DNA of 64,000 nucleotides from Morganella sibonii (lineage in GTDB: Bacteria; Pseudomonadota; Gammaproteobacteria; Enterobacterales; Enterobacteriaceae): the NCBI RefSeq assembly GCF_040560245.1, contig NZ_JAKMWP010000003.1. One strand, 5' to 3'. Shown piece after piece: positions 32,866 to 41,220 of this stretch. The notes under the pieces are model-generated. The model ran no database searches, was not told the origin of the DNA, and worked only from the letters and a program-made list of their open reading frames with translations. Positions within the stretch are counted from its first letter, which is position 1; every line of letters begins with the position of its first letter. The translations under genes were made by a program, and so were the position numbers.

Positions 32866-34419
32866 ATGACCAACATCCTAAGTATAGATGGCTACTCAGC
32901 CAATTCGTCTGATGGCGAAAATAAAGTAAACAAAAATAAAAAAGTGGGAGACTATGATGAAAACGGAATAGCGTCGGATAAGAGCGCGAATTCATCTATT
33001 GATAACATCAGCAATCTTGCCAATAAAATCATTGCTGAAGATGAAAACAAATCCGCACTGACAAACACCCGTTCATCACTGAAAAATGCATTTCCGTCAA
33101 CCGGAAATACAGATACTGCCAATACTGCACGCTCATCTTCACCAGCTGAAGAAATTAAACCTGCTGGTAAAACAGAGACCGATTCAGCTAAAAATACCGA
33201 TATCAGTAATTTCAGTGAATCAGAATCAGCAGTGACTGAACCGGTATTTATTTATGATTCTGTAAAAAGCAACCATGCAAATATTTCAGCTGATTTCGTC
33301 CAGGATGCAACAAGCTCCGTCACGCCTGATAATCTGGCTGGCACCACAATACCGGATATGGCCGCCGTCAATACGAATTCAAATGATCCCGTATCCACGA
33401 CAGAGGTATTATCCGGTTCTGAAGTAAATAGCGATACCGCTCAGTCAGGCGCTTCAGAAACAACTGTCACACCAGAAAAAACAGAACCTGCATCGACCTC
33501 TCTTTCTGATATCATCAATGGTATTAAAAATTTATTATCCGGCCTTGATGGTTCATTCCTTTCCAATTTAAAAGCCCTGCTATCAAATGCGGTTAATATT
33601 ATTAAACCGGTTAAGGACTTTATTGGTAACATTAGTGAAAAATTAAAAGGTATTCTTGATGGTGGCATCTTTAAACTGCCTGCAAAAATACTGGAATTCT
33701 TTAAGAGTGATTTTAGTAAAATCCTTGAGCTTCCTAAAAATATACTGAAATTCATTTCAGATAAACTCAAGCCTGTTCTGGATGGGAGTATTTTAAAATT
33801 ACCATCAAAAATCATTGAATTTGTTAAAAGCAACTTTGACAAACTGTTTGAATTACCGAAAAAACTGATTTCATCTGTTACTGAAAAAATAAAATCTGTT
33901 TTTGATGATGGTATTTTTAAATTACCATCAAAAATTATCGAATTTATTAAATCTATAACAGGTAAGTTTACTGACACTTCAGATAAACCTGCTGCATTCG
34001 GTATGGCAAAAGCCGCAGCTGAAGAAAGCAGCCCGCTGAAGCTTCCGGCAAAAATTTTAGAATTTATCAAAACTAATTTTGGTAAGTTATTTGAGCTGCC
34101 TAAAAAACTGCTTACATCTGTCACCGAAAAAATCAAATCTGTTTTCGATGGCGGCATCTTCAAGTTACCATCAAAAATTATCGAATTTGCAAAAGAAAAT
34201 TTTGGTAAGTTATTTGAATTACCGAAAAAACTGATCTCATCTGTTACTGAAAAAATCAAATCTGTTTTTGATGGCGGTATCTTCAAGTTACCATCAAAAA
34301 TTATCGAATTTGTAAAAGAAAATTTTGGTAAGTTATTTGAATTACCAAAAAAACTGATTTCATCTGTCACTGACAAAATTAAACCTGCTTCCGACGGCGG
34401 CATTGAAAAATCACCATAA
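32866..34419 (+). CDS. Second helical-repeat secreted protein, N-terminal part up to an in-frame stop
   Basis: A 517-codon frame that ends at a TAA (34417-34419) inside a repeat. Residues 1-205 are a Ser/Thr/Asn/Asp-rich, probably disordered leader without signal peptide. From about residue 215 the chain is amphipathic helices, and from residue 271 it is tandem 41-residue repeats of the form LPSKIIEF(V/A)K-x-NFGKLFELPKKL, then SSVTEKIKSVFDGGIFK. No Cys. The reading frame continues without another stop to 35958, so this is the first half of a protein of 1030 codons. Without its C-terminus it would lack the presumed type I export signal. It lacks the BapA-prefix domain of the first substrate. 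Confidence 0.7.
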   Translation: MTNILSIDGYSANSSDGENKVNKNKKVGDYDENGIASDKSANSSIDNISNLANKIIAEDENKSALTNTRSSLKNAFPSTGNTDTANTARSSSPAEEIKPAGKTETDSAKNTDISNFSESESAVTEPVFIYDSVKSNHANISADFVQDATSSVTPDNLAGTTIPDMAAVNTNSNDPVSTTEVLSGSEVNSDTAQSGASETTVTPEKTEPASTSLSDIINGIKNLLSGLDGSFLSNLKALLSNAVNIIKPVKDFIGNISEKLKGILDGGIFKLPAKILEFFKSDFSKILELPKNILKFISDKLKPVLDGSILKLPSKIIEFVKSNFDKLFELPKKLISSVTEKIKSVFDDGIFKLPSKIIEFIKSITGKFTDTSDKPAAFGMAKAAAEESSPLKLPAKILEFIKTNFGKLFELPKKLLTSVTEKIKSVFDGGIFKLPSKIIEFAKENFGKLFELPKKLISSVTEKIKSVFDGGIFKLPSKIIEFVKENFGKLFELPKKLISSVTDKIKPASDGGIEKSP

Positions 34420-34779
34420 AAAATTATCGAATTTATTAAAACAAATTTCGGTAAGTTATTTGAATTACCAAAAAAACTGCTCACATCGGTTACCGAAAAA
34501 ATTAAATCCATTTTCGATGGCGGCATCTTCAAGTTACCATCAAAAATCATTGAATTTGCTAAAACAAATTTCGGAAAATTATTTGAATTACCGAAAAAAC
34601 TGATTTCATCTGTCACCGAAAAAATCAAATCTGTTTTCGATGGCGGCATCTTAAAATTACCAACAAAAATTATTGATATTGTTAAATCTGCATTTGGTAA
34701 AGTACTTGAACTGCCGAAGACAATTGTTAAGTTTATCAGTGATATCCCGAAATCAATTGGTTCAATCAGTGACAAAACC
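33676..34779 (+). repeat. Nine tandem copies of a 123-bp repeat (41 residues)
   Basis: Units begin at the Leu-Pro codons at 33676, 33799, 33922, 34042, 34165, 34288, 34411, 34534 and 34657. The spacing is 123 bp except 33922-34042 (120), where the unit is disturbed by a TDTSDKPAAFGMAKAAAEES insert. Copies from 34042 to 34534 are nearly identical at the DNA level, so recombination between them is likely. Each unit predicts two amphipathic helices separated by Pro. The premature TAA is in the unit at 34411. Confidence 0.9.
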
Positions 34780-35958
34780 TCAGGTTTAATCAGTAAAGTT
34801 ATCGGTAATATTGAAAATAACATTAAAACCATTGCTGATTCCATGGCAAATACTGCTCACAATATTACCTCTGCACTTCTGAAAGGCACAGTAGGTAATT
34901 TTAATGAGTTCGTATCAACCATTGGTGGTTCGATTGATAATGTCATTAAAAGTCTTTTTGGTAATATCGGTACATTCTTCAGCAGCCTTCATGAAACCGT
35001 ATTTAATGTCATTAAAGGAATTGGTGAAAGTACATCTTTCATCACGACGGGTATTAAAAACTTCTTTGACAACATGACAGAAAGTGCCACAACAAACGTG
35101 GGCAAAATTACCAATCTGATCAGTGATATTGTTACTAAAGTAACAACCGGCATTGACAGTATCGTTAATTCAACAAGTAATGGTTTCAGTAAATTTGTCG
35201 AAGGGATTAACAGTGTTGTGAATTCGTTTAGTGACGGATTTGGTAAACTGACCGGCGGTATTGATGGCCTGGTCAATACACTGAGTAATGCCTTTACTAA
35301 AATTATCACCGGTACACAAAGCGTTATTGATGTTATCAGTAAAGGTGTGAAGACATTTGATGATGTGATGAAAGTTGTCGCCGGTACCATTGAAACAGTC
35401 AAAGATATTCCGATTATCGGTACTTCAATCACCTTAATTGACGATGCAATTAAAGGGCTGTTTAAACTCGCTAACCCGATTGAGGGTATCAAAAAAATCA
35501 TTGATATGGTCAAAGAGTTATTACCTTTAATCAAACCATTCTTACCGGGCGGAAAATCATCTGCACCAATGGAAAAAGCAGCGATCGAAGAGAAGCATCA
35601 TGATAATGAGATGGTTAAATCTTTCGCAGAAAAAGCAGCCTTTGGTGAAACACACGAAGATACCCTGCTCGGCAAGCTGTTAGCGGATAAAGCTGTTCAG
35701 GATAAATCAGCAATGTCTGACTTAACTGAAACGACAGCAGATCATGTATCTTCAGCAGATAATGCAATGCCTGATATGTTGTCAGACAGCGATCTGGTCA
35801 TTGATAATGGTCATATTTCAACTGAATTGTTAGGGCCGGCGGAGCAGGTTGCATTCAGTTCTGTTTCTGCAGAAACTGATGTCACTGAAGTCAGCCACAG
35901 CGATCTTATCAACAACCTCTTTAACCAGGATAATCAGCACTTTGCGTTAGTTGCCTGA
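34420..35958 (+). pseudogene. Second helical-repeat secreted protein, C-terminal part after the stop
   Basis: Same frame as 32866-34419, open for 512 codons after the TAA. It contains two and a half more 41-residue repeats, then a different helical region with Asn/Ser/Thr/Gly-rich heptad-like words (KITNLISDIVTKVTTGIDSIVNS, FGKLTGGIDGLVNTLSNAF), a Pro-containing segment (LLPLIKPFLPGGK), an acidic His-containing tail, and a hydrophobic end NQHFALVA. That end resembles the LVSMVA end of the first substrate and is the likely export signal. An ATG at 34843 exists but has no ribosome site, so separate translation is doubtful. The break is one base: TAA where sister repeats have TCA (Ser). Confidence 0.7.
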
Positions 35959-35975
35959 TAACAGATATTGACCGG

Positions 35976-36012
35976 GGTCTGATTTCTGTACTGAACTGAA
36001 ATCAGACCTTTT
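35976..36012 (+). terminator. Terminator after the second repeat protein
   Basis: An 11-bp perfect stem GGTCTGATTTC / GAAATCAGACC with an 11-nt loop followed by TTTT, 18 nt after the stop codon at 35958. Confidence 0.85.
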
Positions 36013-36176
36013 AATACTGTTTCCTGAATCCCTCAGTGGCAACTATGCTGATACTGAGGGACACATCAGGCCTGACCCGCCACTGAAGAATATCGCTTTC
36101 ACTGACACAAACCTGAACGCTCCGGCTGCCGCTTTCTGCGGATTAAGGCGGAATTGCGATCAACCTATTTTTTACG

Positions 36177-36878
36177 TTATTCCCGGCCCGGTAATTTCTT
36201 CCAGGTCACTTCGTTGCGCAGATATACCGGCTCGGCGGATTCGGGGGCTGATGTTTCCCCGCGACGCAGTGCGTTCAGTGCCGGCGGCAGCATATCCTGT
36301 GCATGCGGCAGGGTAATCTCTGTCATCAGCGTCTTAATGGTCAGTGCTTCCTGCATCTGCGGATATGCGGCCCAGCCGGTACCGGCCAGTCCCCACTCCC
36401 CGGAAAGTTCAGCACAGCGCGTGACAAAATCAGCCGGTTTCAGCACCGCTTCCGCCAGTTCCTGCCGGAAAATACCCTGCTCATCCCGGACATAGGCGGC
36501 ACAGTATACTTCATCCATACGGGCATCGATGGCGACCAGTACCCGGGAAAGCCCTGTTGTTCGAAAAACGCCTTCCGCCATGGTTTCCAGTGATGAGACA
36601 CCGATCATCGGCAGTTCAGCGCCCAGCGCCAGTCCCTGAGCAATCCCGACACCAATCCGCACACCGGTAAAACTGCCCGGCCCCTGACCAAAAGCCAGCG
36701 CATCAAGATCACGGAGAGTGAGATTCTGCGCAGCCAGTACCGCCTGCACCATCGGCAGGATACGCTGTGTGTGTTCGCGGGGGGTGACGGCGAAATCGGC
36801 AGTGATCTCACCATTGTTGTAAAGCGCAACAGAACAGGCTTCTGTTGCCGTATCTAAGGCTAAAATTCGGCTGGACAT
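36177..36878 (-). CDS. tsaB: tRNA threonylcarbamoyladenosine biosynthesis protein TsaB
   Basis: A 233-residue ASKHA-fold protein. The N-terminal ILALDTATEACSVAL, EHTQRILPMVQAVL, and GPGSFTGVRIGVGIAQGLALG blocks are diagnostic. TsaB works with TsaD and TsaE to make t6A37 in ANN-decoding tRNAs. It is followed on the same strand by... reading 5' it is preceded by yoaA (84 nt), as in E. coli. Its downstream neighbour in E. coli, yeaY, is 15.8 kb away here. Confidence 0.95.
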   Translation of the reverse strand: MSSRILALDTATEACSVALYNNGEITADFAVTPREHTQRILPMVQAVLAAQNLTLRDLDALAFGQGPGSFTGVRIGVGIAQGLALGAELPMIGVSSLETMAEGVFRTTGLSRVLVAIDARMDEVYCAAYVRDEQGIFRQELAEAVLKPADFVTRCAELSGEWGLAGTGWAAYPQMQEALTIKTLMTEITLPHAQDMLPPALNALRRGETSAPESAEPVYLRNEVTWKKLPGRE

Positions 36879-36962
36879 GCCATAACTCCGGCAAATAAAT
36901 AAGGTTTATGGTAACAAAAAAATCACCGTAACAGTGACTTTTATTGCAAAACGGATTCAGTT

Positions 36963-38888
36963 TTAGTCTGCTGTGCGGCGCTGTGACTGCCGGGCTGCCA
37001 GGAATTCCGCCGCTTTGGTCAGTGAGCGTGTCCGCGGCGACGGCGGCAGACTCTTCAGGAATATTTCCCCGTAAGGCCGCATAACTATCCTGTTGTCGCA
37101 GATCACAATCACACCGTAATCCTCCGTGTCACGGATAAGCCGCCCGACCCCCTGTTTGAGGCTGATCACCGCATCCGGGATCTGAACATCACGGAACGGG
37201 TCACCGCCGCGAACCAGGCAATCCTCCATCCGGGCTTTCAGCAGCGGATCATCCGGCGCGGTAAACGGCAGTTTATCGATGATAACGCAGGTCAGCGCAT
37301 CGCCCCGCACATCCACCCCTTCCCAGAAACTGGCGGTTGCCACCAGCAGTGCATTACCGGAGGAGATAAAATCACGGAGCAGCTGTGTTTTGCTGGTTTC
37401 CCCCTGCACCAGAACCGGCAGTGTCAGCGACTGACGGAATTCGGCAGCGAGATCCCGCATCATCTGATGTGAGGTACATAAAAAGAAACAGCGGCCGCGG
37501 TTATGATTGATCAGCGGCCGCAACTGTTCCGCCAGCTGTTTTGCCGCGCCGTACTGATTCGGGGACGGCAGAAAACGCGGCACACAGAGCAGCGTCTGTT
37601 CCTGATAATTAAACGGGCTCGGCAGGATCAGCATTTCGGCATGATCAAGCCCGAGGCGGCGGGTAAAATGGTGCAAATCGTCATTCACCGACAATGTGGC
37701 CGAGGTGAATACCCACGCCATCTTCTGACTGCTCATCATTTCGCGGAATTTGTCTTCCACGGTCAGCGGTGTCAGCGCCAGCAGGAAATGGCGGCCATAG
37801 CTTTCAAACCAGTAACTGTAACCGGGGATGGAAACATCTTTCAGCCGTTTGAGGCGGTTGCGGTACAGGGTCGCCCGTTCGAATGCGGCATCCAGCATCG
37901 CGGAACGGCCGAGGGAGAGTTTCATCACGTCATAACAGAGTTCCAGTGCATCATCGAGCAGCGTGAGTGCCCGCTGAAACTGCGGCTGTGCCAGCAGTTC
38001 GCGCAGATTACCGCGAAAACCGGTATCACCGAGTGCCAGCCGGAAATCCTGAACACTCATGGTCAGGCGGTCAGCACATTTCTGTAACTGCGCCTGGTCA
38101 CGCAGTTCACTGCGGTACGCCAGCGTGATATCACGGGTGAGATCAAATAACTGACGGCTGCTGAGCTGCTGGCCGAAATACTGACTGGCAATATCCGGGA
38201 TCTGATGTGCCTCATCGAAAATGATCACATCCGCTTCGGGGATAAGTTCCCCGAAACCGGTATCTTTTACCACGCGATCGGCCATAAACAGGTGATGGTT
38301 TACCACCACCACATCCGCGTCCAGCGCCTTGCGCCGGGCTTTCAGTACAAAGCACTCTTTATACTGCGGGCAGTCGCTGCCGAGGCAGTTATCGTTGGTA
38401 CTGGTGATCAGCGGCCAGACCGGGCTGTCTTCCGGAATATCATGACAGGTGGTGATATCCCCCAGCTCAGTCACACTTGCCCAGCGCCGCGCGGCCACTA
38501 TCTGCGTGAGTGTTTCCGGCTCCATATTAATATCGCCGAGGGTCTGCTGCTCCAGCCGCTCGAGACAGAGATAGTTTGAACGCCCTTTAAGCAGCGCCAC
38601 TTTACCGTCATAGTCCAGCGCCTGAACAATTGTGGGGAGATCGCGGTTATAGAGCTGATCCTGCAACGCCTTGGAACCGGTGGAGATAATCGTTTTCTTT
38701 CCGGCACGCAATGCAGGCACCAGATAGGCGAAGGTTTTGCCGGTCCCGGTTCCGGCTTCCGCCACCAGTTGCCCCTGCGTTTCAATTATCCGGCTGATCG
38801 CTGCCGACATCGTCACCTGGGCTTCCCTCGGCTGAAAACCGGGAATGACACGGGCTAAGCGGCCGTTTTTTGCAAAATCGTCTGACAC
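36963..38888 (-). CDS. yoaA: ATP-dependent DNA helicase YoaA (DinG/XPD-like)
   Basis: A 641-residue superfamily 2 helicase. Walker A EAGTGTGKTFAY is near residue 42, the DEAH box IIFDEAHQIPD near 230, and the four Cys for the [4Fe-4S] cluster are in CLERLEQ...DNCLGSDCPQYKECF. The C-terminal motif VI reads QGVGRLIRD. Acts with HolC in replication-fork repair in E. coli. GTG start at 38888 (SDDFAKNGRLARVIPGF aligns with the E. coli N-terminus); an upstream ATG in frame adds 20 unrelated residues. Confidence 0.94.
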   Translation of the reverse strand: MSDDFAKNGRLARVIPGFQPREAQVTMSAAISRIIETQGQLVAEAGTGTGKTFAYLVPALRAGKKTIISTGSKALQDQLYNRDLPTIVQALDYDGKVALLKGRSNYLCLERLEQQTLGDINMEPETLTQIVAARRWASVTELGDITTCHDIPEDSPVWPLITSTNDNCLGSDCPQYKECFVLKARRKALDADVVVVNHHLFMADRVVKDTGFGELIPEADVIIFDEAHQIPDIASQYFGQQLSSRQLFDLTRDITLAYRSELRDQAQLQKCADRLTMSVQDFRLALGDTGFRGNLRELLAQPQFQRALTLLDDALELCYDVMKLSLGRSAMLDAAFERATLYRNRLKRLKDVSIPGYSYWFESYGRHFLLALTPLTVEDKFREMMSSQKMAWVFTSATLSVNDDLHHFTRRLGLDHAEMLILPSPFNYQEQTLLCVPRFLPSPNQYGAAKQLAEQLRPLINHNRGRCFFLCTSHQMMRDLAAEFRQSLTLPVLVQGETSKTQLLRDFISSGNALLVATASFWEGVDVRGDALTCVIIDKLPFTAPDDPLLKARMEDCLVRGGDPFRDVQIPDAVISLKQGVGRLIRDTEDYGVIVICDNRIVMRPYGEIFLKSLPPSPRTRSLTKAAEFLAARQSQRRTAD

Positions 38889-38988
38889 GCGCGTTCTCTT
38901 CTGACAAAATAGGCGGTAATTATGCCAAGGCTTGAGCAATAGCACCACCTTGCCGTGTAAGAAACTGGATATATTTACAGGAGAGAGA

Positions 38989-39333
38989 ATGACAATTCAG
39001 CGAATTGATCCGGAAGACCGCTGGTCTGAAGCGGTAGTACACAACAACACCGTTTATTACACCAGTGTTCCGGAAGATCTGAGCGGCGATATCACTGCCC
39101 AGACCACCAGTGCCCTGCACGCAATTGATAAAATTCTGACCCGCGCCGGTTCAGATAAAAGCAAAATCCTCGATGCGACCATTTTTCTCGCAGACAAAAC
39201 GGATTTTGCCGGTATGAATACCGCCTGGGATGCATGGGTTGCCAAAGGCAGTGCACCGGTTCGCTGTACCGTGGAAGCTGCGCTGATGCACCCGGATTAT
39301 AAAGTCGAAATCAAAGTGATCGCGGCAGTCTGA
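38989..39333 (+). CDS. yoaB: RidA-family protein YoaB
   Basis: A 114-residue YjgF/RidA/UK114 trimer-forming protein (MTIQRIDPEDRWSEAVVHNNT, ILDATIFLADKTDF, APVRCTVEAALMHPDYKVEI). The conserved Arg in PVRCTVEA and the Glu/Lys pocket suggest imine/enamine deaminase activity towards 2-aminoacrylate-type intermediates. Start fixed by an AGGAGAGAGA ribosome site; the frame is open to 38932. It is divergent from yoaA, as in E. coli. Confidence 0.93.
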   Translation: MTIQRIDPEDRWSEAVVHNNTVYYTSVPEDLSGDITAQTTSALHAIDKILTRAGSDKSKILDATIFLADKTDFAGMNTAWDAWVAKGSAPVRCTVEAALMHPDYKVEIKVIAAV

Positions 39334-39341
39334 GTGCTGAG

Positions 39342-39509
39342 AAAGCAGAGATCTCTGTTAATTCAGTGTCTCTGCTGATGACGGGCAAAAACGAAAAGTC
39401 GCTGTAAACACATCCCTGTGCGCTCAGGCGCGTCATCCATGACGCGCATGCTTTTCGTTTCCTTTGCCCGTCATTGCAGGTTTCCCCGGACATCCTGTAT
39501 CTCTGCTTT
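39342..39509. repeat. 168-nt nested palindromic element
   Basis: Three concentric inverted repeats: AAAGCAGAGAT (39342-39352) with ATCTCTGCTTT (39499-39509); ATGACGGGCAAA (39378-39389) with TTTGCCCGTCAT (39463-39474); ACGAAAAG (39391-39398) with CTTTTCGT (39451-39458). Inside, GCGCGTCAT-CC-ATGACGCGC (39428-39447) forms a further hairpin. It fills the gap between convergent yoaB and lsrK, and has the look of an intergenic mobile or REP/MITE-like repeat rather than a simple terminator. Confidence 0.7.
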
Positions 39510-39522
39510 TTACTGATAGGGG

Positions 39523-41118
39523 TTACTTTAGTCCCGGAGCCTTCCACATCGATGTCGTCAGGCCGGAATCCACCAGCGTAAGCTGATCCGCATACACCTT
39601 CTGCCAGTTCTGTTTTGCCTTATCATAAACCTCCCGATGTGCCGGATTTGGCTGATACTCATGCTGCCACTGCACCAGACGCTCACCTGCCGTCACCATA
39701 TCATCATATAACCCGACACCCGCACCGGCGGCAATTGCACAGCCCAGCGCCGTGGCTTCTTTGACCACCGGCACCCGCACCGGCACACCGGTAACATCCG
39801 CCAGGATCTGACTCCATAATTTGCCTTTCGAACCACCACCGGCAAATACCAGTGAATCCGCTTTCACGCCGCTGAATTTGGCAATCAGATCGAGGTTCAG
39901 GGAGGAAACGATCGCGGCGTTCTCCTCAAGTGCGCGGAACAGCGAAGCCTTATTACTCTTTTCCGCATCAATAGAGAGGTTAATAAAGGAAGGCGCGGCG
40001 TGATACCAGGATTTAAAGCGCATCACATCGGAAAAAATCGGCATAATACCGTGTGAACCGGCGGGAACACGGGCCGCCATATCTTCCAGCAGCGAGTAAG
40101 TGTCCACACCGAGGCGTTCGGCAATAATTTTTTCTTCCGCGCAGAACGCATCACGGAACCAGCGCATAGTCAGACCGGTAAAGAAACTGATGGATTCTGC
40201 CTGTACCATCCCCGGGATGACATGCGGGTTGATACGGGTATTCATATCCGGATCAGTGACCGGTGCAGGTAAATTCACCACCTGCTGCCAGAACGTGCCG
40301 CCGAGTACCGCCGTCTGTCCGGCTCTGACCACGCCCAGCCCGAGACAGCCCAGCTGAACATCCCCGCCCCCCATCACCACCGGTGTGCCTTCCGCCAGAC
40401 CGGATTCTCTGGCGGCGTTCGCCGTGATATAGCCCAGTACTGTACCGGTTTCTTTAACCGGAGAGAGAATATCCGCGCGCAGTCCGGCCATTTCCAGCAG
40501 CCCCGGCCGCCAGTCGCGGGTTTTCAGATCAAGCATCCCGGTTGTGCCGGCATTGGAGGGATCAACGGCCAGCTCGCCGGTCAGTTTGCAGGCCAGCCAG
40601 TCGCTGATCATGGTGAGCGTGCCCGCCTGCCGGTAGATATCCGGCCGGTGATGTGCCAGCCACAGCAAACGCGGCATCGCGCCCAGTGCTAACGTCTGAC
40701 CTGAGCACTGGTAAACATCATATTCAAAAGTGTTATCGTACAGTTCTTTTAATTCACTGACTTCATGACTTGAGCGCGCATCCACGTTGGCACAGGCCCA
40801 GATCGGTTCGCCGCTGCGGTCATACAGCACAATCCCCTCACGCATCGAGCAGGCTGCCACACCGGCGATCGCGGAGGCGGGTAATCCGGCATTTTTCAGT
40901 GCCAGTGCAATACAGTGACACGCCAGCTGCCAGTTCACCGGCAGATCAAACTCCATCGAGCCCGGCACATCCGGCAGCTCATTGTGACGCCACTCCGCCT
41001 GTCCGACCGCCACCTGATTGCCGTGAAGATCAAAAATAACGGCCCTGATACTGCCTGTTCCCGCATCCAGCGCCATCAGGTATTTTTCTGATGAGCCGCT
41101 GCCCGTAATCTGATTCAT
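39523..41118 (-). CDS. lsrK: Autoinducer-2 kinase LsrK
   Basis: A 531-residue FGGY-family kinase. Motifs are YLMALDAGTGSIRAVIFD (residues 13-30), VVMGGGDVQLGCLGLGVV near 245, and FAGGGSKGKLWSQILADVTG near 425 with the ATP-binding Gly-rich loop. It phosphorylates imported AI-2 (DPD) to phospho-DPD, the inducer that releases LsrR. It is 102 nt downstream of lsrR, same strand, as in enterics. Confidence 0.96.
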   Translation of the reverse strand: MNQITGSGSSEKYLMALDAGTGSIRAVIFDLHGNQVAVGQAEWRHNELPDVPGSMEFDLPVNWQLACHCIALALKNAGLPASAIAGVAACSMREGIVLYDRSGEPIWACANVDARSSHEVSELKELYDNTFEYDVYQCSGQTLALGAMPRLLWLAHHRPDIYRQAGTLTMISDWLACKLTGELAVDPSNAGTTGMLDLKTRDWRPGLLEMAGLRADILSPVKETGTVLGYITANAARESGLAEGTPVVMGGGDVQLGCLGLGVVRAGQTAVLGGTFWQQVVNLPAPVTDPDMNTRINPHVIPGMVQAESISFFTGLTMRWFRDAFCAEEKIIAERLGVDTYSLLEDMAARVPAGSHGIMPIFSDVMRFKSWYHAAPSFINLSIDAEKSNKASLFRALEENAAIVSSLNLDLIAKFSGVKADSLVFAGGGSKGKLWSQILADVTGVPVRVPVVKEATALGCAIAAGAGVGLYDDMVTAGERLVQWQHEYQPNPAHREVYDKAKQNWQKVYADQLTLVDSGLTTSMWKAPGLK

Positions 41119-41220
41119 GTCGCCATCCTCACAAATTAAATTGGACCGATACCGTTACACCATGAAATACAGCGTGATTTTTCGTCTGCGGGGCAGTCAG
41201 TGCATAAGGTTAATAATGCA

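Noticed and set aside
33676..34779. The regular 123-bp array as a CRISPR-like array
   Set aside because: Units are contiguous, coding, and lack spacers; no cas genes.
33441..34844. A 467-codon open frame on the minus strand opposite the repeat protein
   Set aside because: It mirrors the 123-bp repeats of the plus-strand gene, has a Ser/Ile/Phe-rich non-natural composition and no ribosome site. A long antisense frame is expected from the codon pattern of the repeats.
24247..35958. RTX (GGxGxDxUx) calcium-binding repeats in the type I substrates
   Set aside because: Searched for and not found. The run of glycines near 24675 is a plain linker, not an RTX motif.
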